A stretch of 64,000 bases of DNA from Costus lasius (lineage: Eukaryota; Streptophyta; Magnoliopsida; Zingiberales; Costaceae). The stretch lies in NCBI GenBank assembly GCA_027563935.2, contig CM050449.1, positions 61,136,056 through 61,200,055 on the forward strand, in the 5' to 3' direction. Positions within the stretch are counted from its first letter, which is position 1, and each line of letters opens with the position of its first letter. Below the pieces are notes generated by a model. It did not search any database. It saw only the letters and a list, made by a program, of their open reading frames with translations, and had not been told where the DNA came from. Both the position numbers and the translations under genes were made by a program. Shown here in pieces: positions 21,960-33,653 of the stretch.

Positions 21960-23059
21960 TGTAAGTCCCCTAAAGGGGGGGGGGCGAAAACCCTAAAACT
22001 TGCTCATATAAACTTTTCTAGGGTTTTAACAAGATCGCTTGCATGAATATATATGATCAACTTTGATTATGATGCAAAGATCAAGTTAAGATCTTTTACC
22101 GTAGCCATGATGAAGGAGGCGACTTGGAAGCAAGAGGGCGAATTGGCTCTCCTCCTAAGAAGACGCACACTAGATGAGAGATGGCTACCTCTTTGGACGT
22201 TCCTTGTGCTAGCAAGGATCTCCAAATTTCCTTGTCGTGTGAAGAAGATGAGATGAATCCTCTTGATGGCCTATCCTCTTTTTCCTTTCATCAAGGAAGA
22301 AGACACCACGATGATAGCTTCACACCTCGAGAAGGGGTCGAACACGTTACAACATTGAGACGTTTTTCCTTTTTGAAAACCGAACTCCAAAAATAGCAAG
22401 TCTTCAAAGCTTCATGCGTTCACCTCAAGTGAACCATCGAAACTCCCCTCCTCATTGAACCAAACGTTCACATAGGTGAATGGGTTCAATTGCAATCGGT
22501 TCAAAAGGATTTGGTACAAAGACCAAATCAAACCAAGCCAAGCCATGGTCTAAATCTATATGAACCATGAAGGTTCAAGATTTAACCGTTCATCTCTAGA
22601 TGGACTTGATCTCACCGATCTAGCATCACTACTCTCGATCGAAGCTTACCGATCTCAAGCCCTAATCAATCAAACATGATCAGACCAGATCTCACTTACA
22701 ATCAGAGTTTAAACTCCTTTAAACTGAACCAAAACAATTCAGTCCACATGATCTGACTTAAGTAAGCCATATCATCAAATTGTGCGACCCTGAGGGTTTC
22801 CCTTAAATGTCGGTAACGATAACTTACGTTATCACGATCAGTGAGGGGTATCTAGCAACACATCACTGTCTCCCGATATAAAGGAAAGAGTCTTCCAAGA
22901 CTACACCCAAACCATAGCACAAGTGTGAATCCACTTCACTAGACATACATGTTTCCTTTGCCACTGGATGTTCTTATTGGACAAGCGTGTCAAGCTTGTA
23001 ACTCCAATATGATGAGCATGATTAGATCAGATGAACATAGTCATCTGGGTATGGCCATA
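21960..23059 (-). repeat. CopA-3 5' LTR, partial
   Basis: Follows 10916-12010 but is more diverged, especially in 22000-22500. It breaks off at GGCCATAC, where plus-strand pol sequence begins. Confidence 0.8.
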
Positions 23060-23701
23060 CGTCGCTTACGGGTTAAGCGTGACCAGTCGATTCCAAAGTA
23101 ATCCAGGGAAGGCACACTGGATTGCGGTCAAGAACATTTTGAAATATCTTCGGAGGACCAAAGATATGTTCTTGATATATGGAGGTCAGGAAGAACTCAG
23201 TATTGAAGGATATACTGACGCTTCGTTCCAATCTGACCAGGATGATTTTCGATCGCAATCAGGCTATGTTTTTAGCTTGAATGGAGGTGCAGTGGTGTGG
23301 AAAAGTTTTAAACAGTCAATTGTTGCTGATTCCACAACAGAAGCCGAGTATGTTGCAGCCTCAGAAGCATCTAAGGAGGCAGTGTGGATTCGTAAGTTCA
23401 TTCAGGAACTTGGTGTTGTTCCTTCGAGTGCAGATCCTTTGGTTATCTTCTGTGATAACACTGGAGCAATAGCACAAGCAAAGGAACCACGGTCGCACCA
23501 GAAGTCCAAGCACATACAGAGAAGGTTTCACTTGATCCGGGAGATCATTGATCGTGGCGAGATCAAAGTCTGCAAGGTTCATACAGATGACAATCTGGCT
23601 GACCCGCTTACAAAGCCTCTGGCACAGCAGAAGCATGAGAAGCACTGTAATAATATGGGTTTGAGATTTCTCAACCATTAGATTAAGTGCAAGTGGGAGA
23701 T
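23060..23701 (+). pseudogene. CopA pol tail (RT end and RNase H), 5'-truncated
   Basis: Open from VAYGLSVTSRF to FLNH and the stop at 23681, equal to residues ~1092-1297 of CopA-1. It differs from 30437-31077 of CopA-2 at only about three positions. It keeps the RNase H residues and the following purine tract, and shares the LTR at 23702-25387 with CopA-2. It is the right end of another copy. Confidence 0.9.
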
Positions 23702-25387
23702 TGTTGGGGTATGCCCTTAAGGCTAATGTTTGAGGCCTTGGGATTATTTCAGTATCATGTATAAACTCTATGTTTATAAAGGAAATGGTTGTTATTCAGG
23801 TTGTTACAGTATCTGCTGCAATATGTATACTTCTGAATAATGTCTCAATGCTGCTCAGCTTGGCTGACATGCAGTTTTGTCCTTAGTCGAGATATCTTGG
23901 TGAACATGAGACAGCCTTGATATGATTGAGACTAATATGTGTTCTAATCTTATAGGATGCTTCGAGCATGGAATAAGATGTAGACTCATGGGTACATTGG
24001 ATGTACTGGACAGACCCTACTTAGGATATTCAATTGCTTGTCACAATGTGAATAATCCTTATATGCAAACAAGTGGCATATTTCCTCTGACTTGAGATCA
24101 CTTCTGTTTCTAAATGATGATTGGCATTGTTTTGAGGTAGTTCAATATCATTTGGAACATAATGGTTATAGACTATCTTGGATAATGAACATGAGTCATG
24201 TTAGGGCACTAGTGATAGATATAGGATTGCCGTCTCCTTGATTGGAGTGTGATGTTCTATAGGGGCCCCCTGGATGAGATGATTGAGAAAGTGTATGGCC
24301 ATACCCAGATGACTATGTTTCATCTGATCTAATCATTCTCATCATATTGGAGTTACAGGCTTGACACGCTTGTCCAATAAGAACATCCAGTGGCAAAGGA
24401 ATCAAGTATGCCTAGTGAAGTAGATTCACACTTGTGCTGTGGTTTGGGTGTAGTCTTGGATGACTCTTTCCTTTATATCGGGAGACAGTGATGTGTTACT
24501 AGATACCCCTCACTGATCGTGATAACGTAAGTTATCGTTACCGACATTTAAAGGAAACCCTTAGGGTCGCACAATTTGATGATATGGCTTACTTATGTCA
24601 GATCGTGTGGACTGAATTGTTTTGGTTCAGTTTAATGGGATTTAAACTCTGATTGTAAGTGAGATCTGGTCTGATCATGTTTGATTGATTAGGGCTTGAG
24701 ATCGGTAAGCTTCGATCGAGAGATTGGATGCTAGATCGGTGAGATCAAGAGCATCAAGAGATGAATGGTCAGATCTTAAGCCTTTTGGTTTAATGTGATC
24801 TGGATCAAGGATTGGCTTAATTTGGTCCTTGAACCAAATGAAATGAACCGGCTCATCAAGTGAGCGCATGGTTCAAGGGTAGAGGAAATTGCGATTGTTC
24901 ACTTGGTGTGAACACATGATCGCATGTGGTGGCTTGCTATTTTTAGAAGCCATGATCTCAAAATGAGACCATGCCTCACGTTCGAAGAAGTCTCCCTATT
25001 CTCGCCTCTCGCCCCCTTTGCTCACGGCGAAAGAGAAAAACTCACTCTCTCGTGTGTGAAGGTTGACAACAAGAGGAGGACTCGACCAAGCAAAAGAGAT
25101 CATCTCTTCTCCCTTCACGTGATCAGGAGACCTTGGAGCCTTGCTAGCACAAGGATCGACAAGGAGTAGGCGATCACCCATCTTGTGTGCGCACGCTTTG
25201 GAGGAGAGCCGCATCGTTCTCTGCTTCCAAGTTGCCATCCAAGAAATGGCAATGGTATGATCCTTGTGTCAAATCTTTAAGTTAATCTATGCTCATACAT
25301 GCGATCCTAGAAATCCTATGATTCCGCCCATGCAAGTTTTATTATATACGCATGTTTAGGGTTTCGCCCCCTTAGGGGAACCTTTCA
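23702..25387 (+). repeat. CopA-2 left LTR
   Basis: TGTTGGGGTATGCCC to GGGGAACCTTTCA; it serves as 3' LTR for 23060-23701 and 5' LTR for CopA-2. Confidence 0.95.
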
Positions 25388-25389
25388 AT

Positions 25390-25402
25390 TGGTATCAGAG
25401 CC
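25390..25402 (+). other. CopA-2 primer-binding site, tRNA-iMet type
   Basis: TGGTATCAGAGCC two bases after the LTR. Confidence 0.9.
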
Positions 25403-27166
25403 ATGGTTTCCTTGTATGATGCATAAGATTGCTTGTTTTTGTGATCCTTGTTTGCGCATTTGATTAGATCTAAAGAGCATGCGAAACTTTCATGTATGTT
25501 TTACATTGGCGCTTGTTGTAGTTTTCTCAAAACATGACTTGCGCGCCCCTCACTAGATCTAAGCGCCTGCTGTAAACTTAGATGGGTTATTAGGGTTGAA
25601 GTCATCATCTAGTATAGACCCAAATGTCTGATCAAACCATCTGACAGCCTAGATGGGTCGACCTGATGGCACCTATGCGCAAGCATGAGGTGGCTATAGG
25701 TCGACTGCTGAAAGGCGTGTAGCGATGTCTGATTGAGACAACCAGATGAACGCCCATGATTAAGGCCCGGGGTCACACCCGCTTGCCTGAACTCATGAGG
25801 GATGTTCAGCCCTTCACGCATGCATAGTTGACCATGAGGTCGACTCAAGTCGGTTATGACTTGGTGCATGCAAGGGCATTGGGTCTGACTAGGTCTGATG
25901 AGTGGATCCCTATTAATGGACCGTTATAAGGTAGTAGGGCACATAAGGAAATAAAATGAAGCCAATGGGTTTTTGAAAAATTTTATTTTCTTGGATGGAT
26001 CACATGATGTTTGAATAACATGAGTAATGATTGTTTATTTAATCTTATGTGGGCTGCCTATATTTAATGTGTGCTGTGCTGGGGCCTGCGTGCCTGGATG
26101 TATTATTTGTAAATTATTATTGTGATCTGCGCATCACATTTTAATTAATTTATAAAGTGTAATTGACCTGCGTGTCAATCATGTCTAGATAGATTAAATT
26201 GTATTTTAATTAGACATGAGCATAGAGCACACTTGGCAGAGGCGCATGCAGCAAGTGGCTTCACCAGTGGGAGGTCTAGGGTTCGACTCTAGGACAGGCG
26301 CATTTTACCTGGTGGGCGCACCTGAGCTGCAGTGGGCGCTTGGGCCCGGGTTGGGCCAGAGGAAATGCAAAAGACCTAAGAAGAGCTCAAGTGAAGACTT
26401 AAGTTTATTAAGGTCTTACTTAGGCTTAATGGGCTTTTACCACATAAGATCATCATGCTTTTAATTTACTGTTTCACTAATTTAGTAACTGCATGATTTA
26501 TTCTTCTGCTATCACCATAGGATTTGAATGATAGTAAGAAGATAAAAGGACCGTTAAAATCCAACGTTAAATATCAAGCACGTAAGCCTTCTGACGCGAA
26601 ACCTCACTGTTCTGACTATCGTTGGGGCCGTGTTGTACCCACTCAGTGGGCACGCCCATCTATCTTCAGACGGTGTGTGATTACACCTGCGTGTTACAGA
26701 GAAGGGATTTATCGCTTCTCGTTGCTCAGCATAGCACGTGGTGGTCCAAGGAGTAGGTCGGGTCAGCTTGACCATGTAGGCTACATATTGAGCATATGGT
26801 AGCTATATGGAGGCAGCCATCTGTGGGATCAGAGACTGTGTTGTACCAACTCAGTTGGCACAGTCTGCTAGATTGCCCAGATGAAGGGGAATCGCACGGG
26901 TTGGCGATTGGCAGGGATTGCCTACCAGAGATTAGTGCTTGTACTCTCTGTGCATCTTATCTCGCCTGAGCGGGACGCGGAGACCAAGTATGAAATCTGG
27001 ATCCCATCTCACTAAAAGAGTTTCACTCTTTCGGACTGTTTTACTGGATTTTTCAGTCAGATAAAATAGTGAGAAAAGAATCATTCTTAAGTCCTGAATT
27101 GATTCTAACATTGATACTGACCTTGCTGTTCTTGCATTGTTGTAGATTACTGCAGCAACGAACACC
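25403..27166 (+). other. CopA-2 leader with twin hairpins
   Basis: Noncoding leader collinear with 9078-10901. Hairpin a lies at 26624-26657 and hairpin b at 26833-26866, 208 bp apart, both with TTGTA bulge and TCA loop. A further simple hairpin, AAAGAGT/ACTCTTT with loop TTC, is at 27015-27031. The tRNA-like segment is at 26231-26300. Confidence 0.7.
26231..26300 (+). other. tRNA-like box-B segment in CopA-2 leader
   Basis: TTGGCAGAGGCG (26232-26243) and GGTTCGACTC (about 26280-26289) are spaced as box A and box B of a tRNA gene would be. The T-arm-like stem is CTAG/CTAG. Absent from CopA-1. Could be a captured tRNA-related fragment or chance. Confidence 0.3.
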
Positions 27167-29612
27167 ACAGCCTTCAATGTGCGATCCCTACTGGAAAGGG
27201 AGAAGTTTGCTGGGCCAAACTTCTCAGACTGGTACGGACACCTTAAGATTGTTCTTAAGGCTGAGAGGAAACTGTATGTCCTCGAGATGGCCATACCGCC
27301 TCAACCCGCTGCGAACGCCGCAAGGGCGGTTCGGGAAGCTTATGAAAAGCATGTCAATGATAGCATTGATGTCGCTTGCCTTATGCTAGCATCTATGATG
27401 CCACAGCTACAACGTCAGCATGAGGATTTATCTGCTATAGAAATTATAGCAAACCTCAAGATGCTGTATGCAGCACAGGCAAGGACTGAACGCTACAATT
27501 TGACGAAACTTTTCTTTCAGAGCAAACTGACTGAAGGGAGTCCAGTGGGAGCTCACGTGCTCAAGATGATTGGGTACAAGGAGGCTCTAGAGAAACTGGG
27601 ACACACCATCAATCAGGAGCTTGTTGTAGATATCATCCTGCAGTCTCTCCCGGCCTCTTTCGATCCATTCATTATTAATTTTAATATGAACAAGATCGAC
27701 TGTACGCCGGCAAAGTTACTGAATATGCTCTTGACAACTGAGCAGACTCAGTCTCGTGAGAAGGGAACGCCTTCATCCTCTGTCCTCATGGTTCCTTCTA
27801 GGAACAAGAAGAAGGGGAAGAAGGGCAAAGCCCCTGTCAAGAGCTACAACAAGGCTCTGAAGCAAAAAAGTAAAGCGGTCGAAGGAATACAGATGTTTCC
27901 ATTGTGGCCAGCTAGGTCACTGGAAAAAGGACTGTAAAGCGCTCCAAGGAGATAAGAAGGGAAGCAACTCTTTCGCTTCTGGCTCAGGTATTTTCGTGAC
28001 TGAAGTCATGGTTTCTTCTTCTATTTCATGGGTGTTAGACACTGCATGTGGAGTTCACATTTTTTCAAATGTACAGGAACTCAAGAGAAGAAGACAGGTG
28101 GGACAGCATGAGGTGGACCTACGAGTAGGAAACGGGGCACGGGTTGCTGCTGTTGCTGTAGGAGTTTATCACATCTCTTTACCATCTGGTCTTGTATTAG
28201 AACTGGACAATTGTTATTTTGTACCAAGCATAACTAAGAATATTATCTCTATTCCTGCTCTTGTCAGGAAAGGGTTTTCCTTTGAATGCAAGATTTCAAA
28301 GTGTTACATTTCTTTTGATAATATTGTTTATGCTACTGGGTCAATTAACAATGGGTTATTCATGTTGGACATGGAATGTTCTATACAACAGATAGATATT
28401 AAGAAAGCCAAGTATGCTGATGACAGCACCTTGCTATGGCATAGTCGTTTAGGCCATATTAACAAGAAGCGCATTAAGCGGTTGCATGATCATGGACTGC
28501 TGGGATCATTCTCCTATGAGGAGCTTGATACATGCAAAGCTTGTTTAATGGGTAAAATGACGAAGTCTCCTTTTTCCAATAAAGGTCAAAGGACTTCAGG
28601 TTTACTTGACCTCATTCACAGTGATGTGTGTGGGCCATTTAGTAAACATGCCAGAGGTGGCTATTCATACTTCATTACCTTTACTGATGATTTCAGTAGG
28701 TATGGTTATGTCTATCTAATGAGACATAAGAGTGAATCTTTTGACAAGTTCAAAGAGTTCAAAAATGAAGTACAAAATCAGCAAGGCCAAAATATCATGG
28801 CACTTCGCTCAGATCGAGGTGGAGAATACTTGAGTCATGAGTTTACTGACTATCTGAAGGAGTGTGGGATTATCTCACAGCTCACTCCGCCAGGAACACC
28901 GCAATGGAATGGTGTGTCCGAGAGGAGAAATAGAACCTTACTGGATATGGTTCGTTCTATGATGAGTCAGGCTACTCTACCTTACTCCTTTTGGGGATTT
29001 GCACTGGAAACAGCTGCAAAGGTACTAAACCGAGTGCCATCCAAGGCCGTTTCAAAGACTCCATATGAGTTATAGTATGGGAAACAGCCGAGCTTGACAT
29101 TTATTAAGATCTGGGGTTGCGAGGCTTATGTCAAAAAGCTCGCCTCTGGGAAACTAGAGAGCAGATCTGAGAAATGTATCTTTGTCGGTTACCCTAAGGA
29201 AACTAAGGGTTATTATTTCTACGATCCCAAAGAGAACAAAGTATTTGTTGCTCGGTCGGCTATATTTCTTGAGAAGGAATTTCTTCTGCAAGAAGCCAGT
29301 GGGAGAGAAATAAAGCTGGATGAGAATCCAGAAGAAGGACAAAGTAGTCAAGCACAGTTGGATGAGCCTGAGCCAGTAGATCAGGTTACTGAACAACCTG
29401 AGGCTCAGATATCACGGGAACCGCGAAGATCGGGAAGGATCCGTCGACAGCCTGCTATGACGGAGTCTACATCATTGATGATGAACCCCTCACTTATGCG
29501 GATGCGGTTAGTGGACCGGAATCAGCGAGATGGCTTGAAGCTATGCGAGCCGAGATGGACTCCATGTCAGATAACCAAGTTTGGGATTTGGTTGATCCGC
29601 CTCCGGGAGTAA
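27167..29612 (+). pseudogene. CopA-2 gag, protease, integrase, broken
   Basis: The same domain order as CopA-1, but the two start ATGs are changed (ACG and ACA). A +1 shift near 27865 precedes the zinc knuckle, whose CCHC residues survive in the other frame. The integrase frame has TGG to TAG at 29073-29075 (PYEL-stop-YGKQ). A small deletion near 29453 shifts the frame again before the RT. The integrase region 27996-29075 and the segment 29094-29450 are otherwise open. It cannot make a full polyprotein. Confidence 0.9.
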
Positions 29613-31057
29613 TCCCTATAGGCTGTAAGTGGATCTTCAAGAAGAAGATTGACATGGATGGTAACGTGGTTACCTATAAAGGCAGGCTAGTTGCGAAAGG
29701 TTTCAAACAAATCTACGGGATAGATTATGATGAAACTTTCTCTCCTGTAGCCATATTCAAGTCTATTCGGATAATTCTCGCGATAGCGGCATATTATGAT
29801 TATGAGATCTGGCAGATGGATGTGAAGACCGCTTTCCTTAATGGAAAATTAGAAGAGGATGTGTATATGACACAACCTGAAGGTTTCACTAATCCATCGG
29901 ATCGTCATAAAATATGCAAATTAAAGAAGTCCATTTATGGACTTAAACAAGCATCAAGAAGCTGGAATATTCGTTTTGATGAATCAATCTGTGAATTTGG
30001 TTTCATCAAGAATGAAGATGACCCGTGTGTATATAAGAGGTTTAGTGGGAGCGTGATTACTTTCCTAGTCCTCTACGTCGATGATATCTTAATCATTGGA
30101 AACGATATTCCTGAACTACATGCGGTTAAAGCATGGTTAAGAAAATATTTCCAGATGAAAGATTTAGGAGAAGCAGCCTATGTATTAGGTGTGAAGATCT
30201 ACAGAGATAGATCTAAGAGGCTTCTCGGGCTGTGCCAGAGTACTTACATCGATAAAGTCCTGGAGAGATTCCATTTAGAAAATTCTAAAAGAGGATATCT
30301 TCCAGTCAGACATGGTCTGAATCTTTCAAAGAGTCAGTGTCCACCAACACAGACTGAGAAAGATGAAATGGACAATACGCCTTATGCTTCGGCTATTGGG
30401 TCCATTATGTATGCGATGTTGTGTACTCGCCCAGACGTCGCTTACGGGTTAAGCGTGACCAGTCGATTCCAAAGTAATCCAGGGAAGGCACACTGGATTG
30501 CGGTCAAGAACATTTTGAAATATCTTCGGAGGACCAAAGATATGTTCTTGATATATGGAGGTCAGGAAGAACTCAGTATTGAAGGATATACTGACGCTTC
30601 GTTCCAATCTGACCAGGATGATTTTCGATCGCAATCAGGCTATGTTTTTAGCTTGAATGGAGGTGCAGTGGTGTGGAAAAGTTTCAAACAGTCAATTGTT
30701 GCTGATTCCATAACAGAAGCCGAGTATGTTGCAGCCTCAGAAGCATCTAAGGAGGCAGTGTGGATTCGTAAGTTCATTCAGGAACTTGGTGTTGTTCCTT
30801 CGAGTGCAGATCCTTTGGTTATCTTCTGTGATAACACTGGAGCAATAGCACAAGCAAAGGAACCACGGTCGCACCAGAAGTCCAAGCACATACAGAGAAG
30901 GTTTCACTTGATCCGGGAGATCATTGATCGTGGCGAGATCAAAGTCTGCAAGGTTCATACAGATGACAATCTGGCTGACCCGCTTACAAAGCCTCTGGCA
31001 CAGCAGAAGCATGAGAAGCACTATAATAATATGGGTTTGAGATTTCTCAACCATTAG
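29480..31057 (+). pseudogene. CopA-2 reverse transcriptase and RNase H region
   Basis: Open from about MRAEMDSMSDNQVW (29543) to FLNH and the stop at 31055-31057, 504 residues. WQMDVKTAF, YVDDIL, the RNase H GYTDASF and FCDNTGA are all intact. It has no start of its own and depends on the upstream broken frame. STTEAEY of CopA-1 is SITEAEY here. Confidence 0.9.
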
Positions 31058-31077
31058 ATTAAGTGCAAGTGGGAGAT

Positions 31078-32763
31078 TGTTGGGGTATGCCCTTAAGGCT
31101 AATGTTTGAGGCCTTGGGATTATTTCAGTATCATGTATAAACTCTATGTTTATAAAGGCAATGGTTGTTATTCAGGTTGTTACAGTATCTGCTGCAATAT
31201 GTATACTTCTGAATAATGTCTCAATGCTGTTCAGCTTGGCTGACATGCAATTTTGTCCTTAGTCGAGATATCTTGGTGAACATGAGACAGCCTTGATATG
31301 ATTGAGACTAATATGTGTTCTAATCTTATAGGATGCTTCGAGCATGGAATAAGATGTAGACTCATGGGTACATTGGATGTACTGGACAGACCCTACTTAG
31401 GATATTCAATTGCTTGTCACAATGTGAATAATCCTTATATGCAAACAAGTGGCATATTTCCTCTGACTTGAGATCACTTCTGTTTCTAAATGATGATTGG
31501 CATTGTTTTGAGGTAGTTCAATATCATTTGGAACATAATGGTTATAGACTATCTTGGATAATGAACATGAGTCATGTTAGGGCACTAGTGATAGATATAG
31601 GATTGCCGTCTCCTTGATTGGAGTGTGATGTTCTATAGGGGCCCCCTGGATGAGATGATTGAGAAAGTGTATGGCCATACCCAGATGACTATGTTTCATC
31701 TGATCTAATCATTCTCATCATATTGGAATTACAGGCTTGACACGCTTGTCCAATAAGAACATCCAGTGGCAAAGGAAACACATATGTCAAGTGACTTGGG
31801 TTCACACTTGTGCTGTGGTTTGGGTGTAGTCTTGGAAGACTCTTTCCTTTATATCGGGAGACAGTGATGTGTTGCTAGATACCCCTCACTGATCGTGATA
31901 ACGTGAGTTATCGTTACCGACATTTAAAGGAAACCCTTAGGATCGCACAATTTGATGATATGGCTTACTTATGTCAGATCGTGTGGACTGAATTGTTTTG
32001 GTTCAGTTTAATGGGATTTAAACTCTGATTGTAAGTGAGATCTGGTCTGATCATGTTTGATTGATTAGGGCTTGAGATCGGTAAGCTTCGATCGAGAGAT
32101 TGGATGCTAGATCGGTGAGATCAAGAGCATCAAGAGATGAATGGTCAGATCTTAAGCCTTTTGGTTTAATGTGATCTGGATCAAGGCTTGGCTTAATTTG
32201 GTCCTTGAACCAAATGAAATGAACCGGCTCATCAAGTGAGCGCATGGTTCAAGGGTAGAGGAAATTGCGATTGTTCACTTGGTGTGAACACATGATCGCA
32301 TGTGGTGGGTTGCTATTTTTAGAAGCCATGATCTCAAAATGAGACCACGCCTCACGTTCGAAGAAGTCTCCCTATTCTCGCCTCTCACCCCCTTTGCTCA
32401 CGGCGAAAGAGAAAAACTCACTCTCTCGTGTGTGAAGGTTGACGACAAGAGGAGGACTCGACCAAGCAAAAGAGATCATCTCTTCTCCCTTCACGTGATC
32501 AGGAGACCTTGGAGCCTTGCTAGCACAAGGATCGACAAGGAGTAGGCGATCACCCATCTTGTGTGCGCACGCTTTGGAGGAGAGCCGCATCGTTCTCTGC
32601 TTCCAAGTCGCCATCCAAGAAATGGCAATGGTATGATCCTTGTGTCAAATCTTTAAGTTAATCTATGCTCATACATGCGATCCTAGAAATCCTATGATTC
32701 CGCCCATGCAAGTTTTATTATATACGCATGTTTAGGGTTTCACCCCCTTAGGGGAACCTTTCA
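31078..32763 (+). repeat. CopA-2 right LTR
   Basis: TGTTGGGGTATGCCC to GGGGAACCTTTCA. It contains a short block (31780-31803) that differs sharply from the left LTR (24403-24427). Confidence 0.95.
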
Positions 32764-33346
32764 GAGGGGCTCAGCCCTAGAAGGAGGAGAGGAGAAAAAC
32801 AAGGTGCTCGGCACCTAGAGAAGAAGAAGGGAGAACATCCGATTGAGAACGATAACCATTTCCATAATTCAATTAACTTGTCTGCTACAAGGTTTTAAGC
32901 GAGATACATATAGGAGAACTTTAGAGACGTTGCTATTTCCTTCCATGGCAGCAGAGAGACGTTGGAGAGATGTGAACGTTGCAGCTTCCATCTTGAGCAG
33001 CAAGGGGGGGGAACATTGAAGATTTCCTTCGCTGCAGCTTCCATCTTTGCAGCATTGAGTGTTGACTGAAGTTGAACACTGGCTAGCGTGTCACGAGAGC
33101 TTTAGCTGGCTGACGCATGATTTGTTTGGTTTGCCGTTGATGCAGGTCATGTTTTGGAATTGATTCCCGCAACTTATTGAGCTTGAATGTCTTGAGTTTA
33201 TTGAGTGGTTGAAGTAGTCCTCTACTAATTATTGAGCTAGCTTTATAAGTGAGTTTGCTAGCTTATTCGCAAGACTCTGAGCCTTTGCCTATGGCAATCG
33301 TAAACTCCACTTGTACCGTCGTGGTTTGTGGTCTCTGCCCCCATCA
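32764..33346 (-). repeat. G2 LTR fragment (minus)
   Basis: The reverse complement matches the first ~690 bp of the G2 LTR (start TGATGGGGGCAGAGACCACA at 33346). The remainder is cut off at the CopA-2 LTR edge. It stands next to Ath gag sequence. Confidence 0.85.
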
Positions 33347-33653
33347 GTTGCTAATCAGATTATGCGGCCCACGTAGAGTTGGATCTTCAGGGGGTTGACT
33401 CCTAGTGCCCTTGGGCTGCGCCCCTTCGATATGGATGGAAAGAGGGCTAATGACGTCCAAGAAACGGTCCGGGGGCTTACTTTGGCGTTGGGATCGCCGA
33501 ACTTCCACCTTGTTGGGCTCCTTTGGGTCGTCATGGGGTGGAGCAACATGGTAGGGCGGGCAGTGCACATCGAAGTGGGGTCGTTGGGGCTGCGACACAT
33601 CTCCAGGGGCGGACACGGCCTGGTCATGATGGTGAGCATGGCCGTGTTCGAAG
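33347..33653 (-). pseudogene. Ath gag C-terminal coding region
   Basis: Minus-strand translation contains RPHFDVHCPPYHVAPPHDD, then PNKVEVRRSQR, PPDRF and ISPLSIH. The same blocks occur in FamC at 41646-41850. It is contiguous with 35748 onward once the CopB solo LTR and its TSD are removed, continuing the HGRAPDHGQ repeat frame. Role unknown; cut on the left by the G2 LTR. Confidence 0.65.

Larger units (their letters stand above)
19581..23059 (-). mobile_element. CopA-3: truncated Copia element
   Basis: Reading from the right on the minus strand: partial 5' LTR (21960-23059), mutated primer site (21946-21957), leader, then the first ~175 codons of gag up to 19581. All of pol and the 3' LTR are missing. 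Both edges are junctions without LTR termini. The LTR terminus reads TGTAAG rather than TGAAAG. Confidence 0.85.
23702..32763 (+). mobile_element. CopA-2: full-length Copia element, degenerate ORF
   Basis: LTR (23702-25387), primer site (25390-25402), leader, gag-pol remnants (27167-31057) and LTR (31078-32763), both LTRs 1686 bp. The LTRs differ at many more places than those of CopA-1, so it is older or the LTRs come from different copies. Its left LTR also ends the upstream pol tail, so no left TSD exists. The right edge cuts a G2 LTR. Confidence 0.9.

Noticed and set aside
25885..25930. CTGATGAG-type motifs here and at ~17979, ~34813 and ~40463, possible hammerhead ribozyme cores
   Set aside because: No matching helix II followed by GAAAC was found, so no retrozyme-type hammerhead can be supported.
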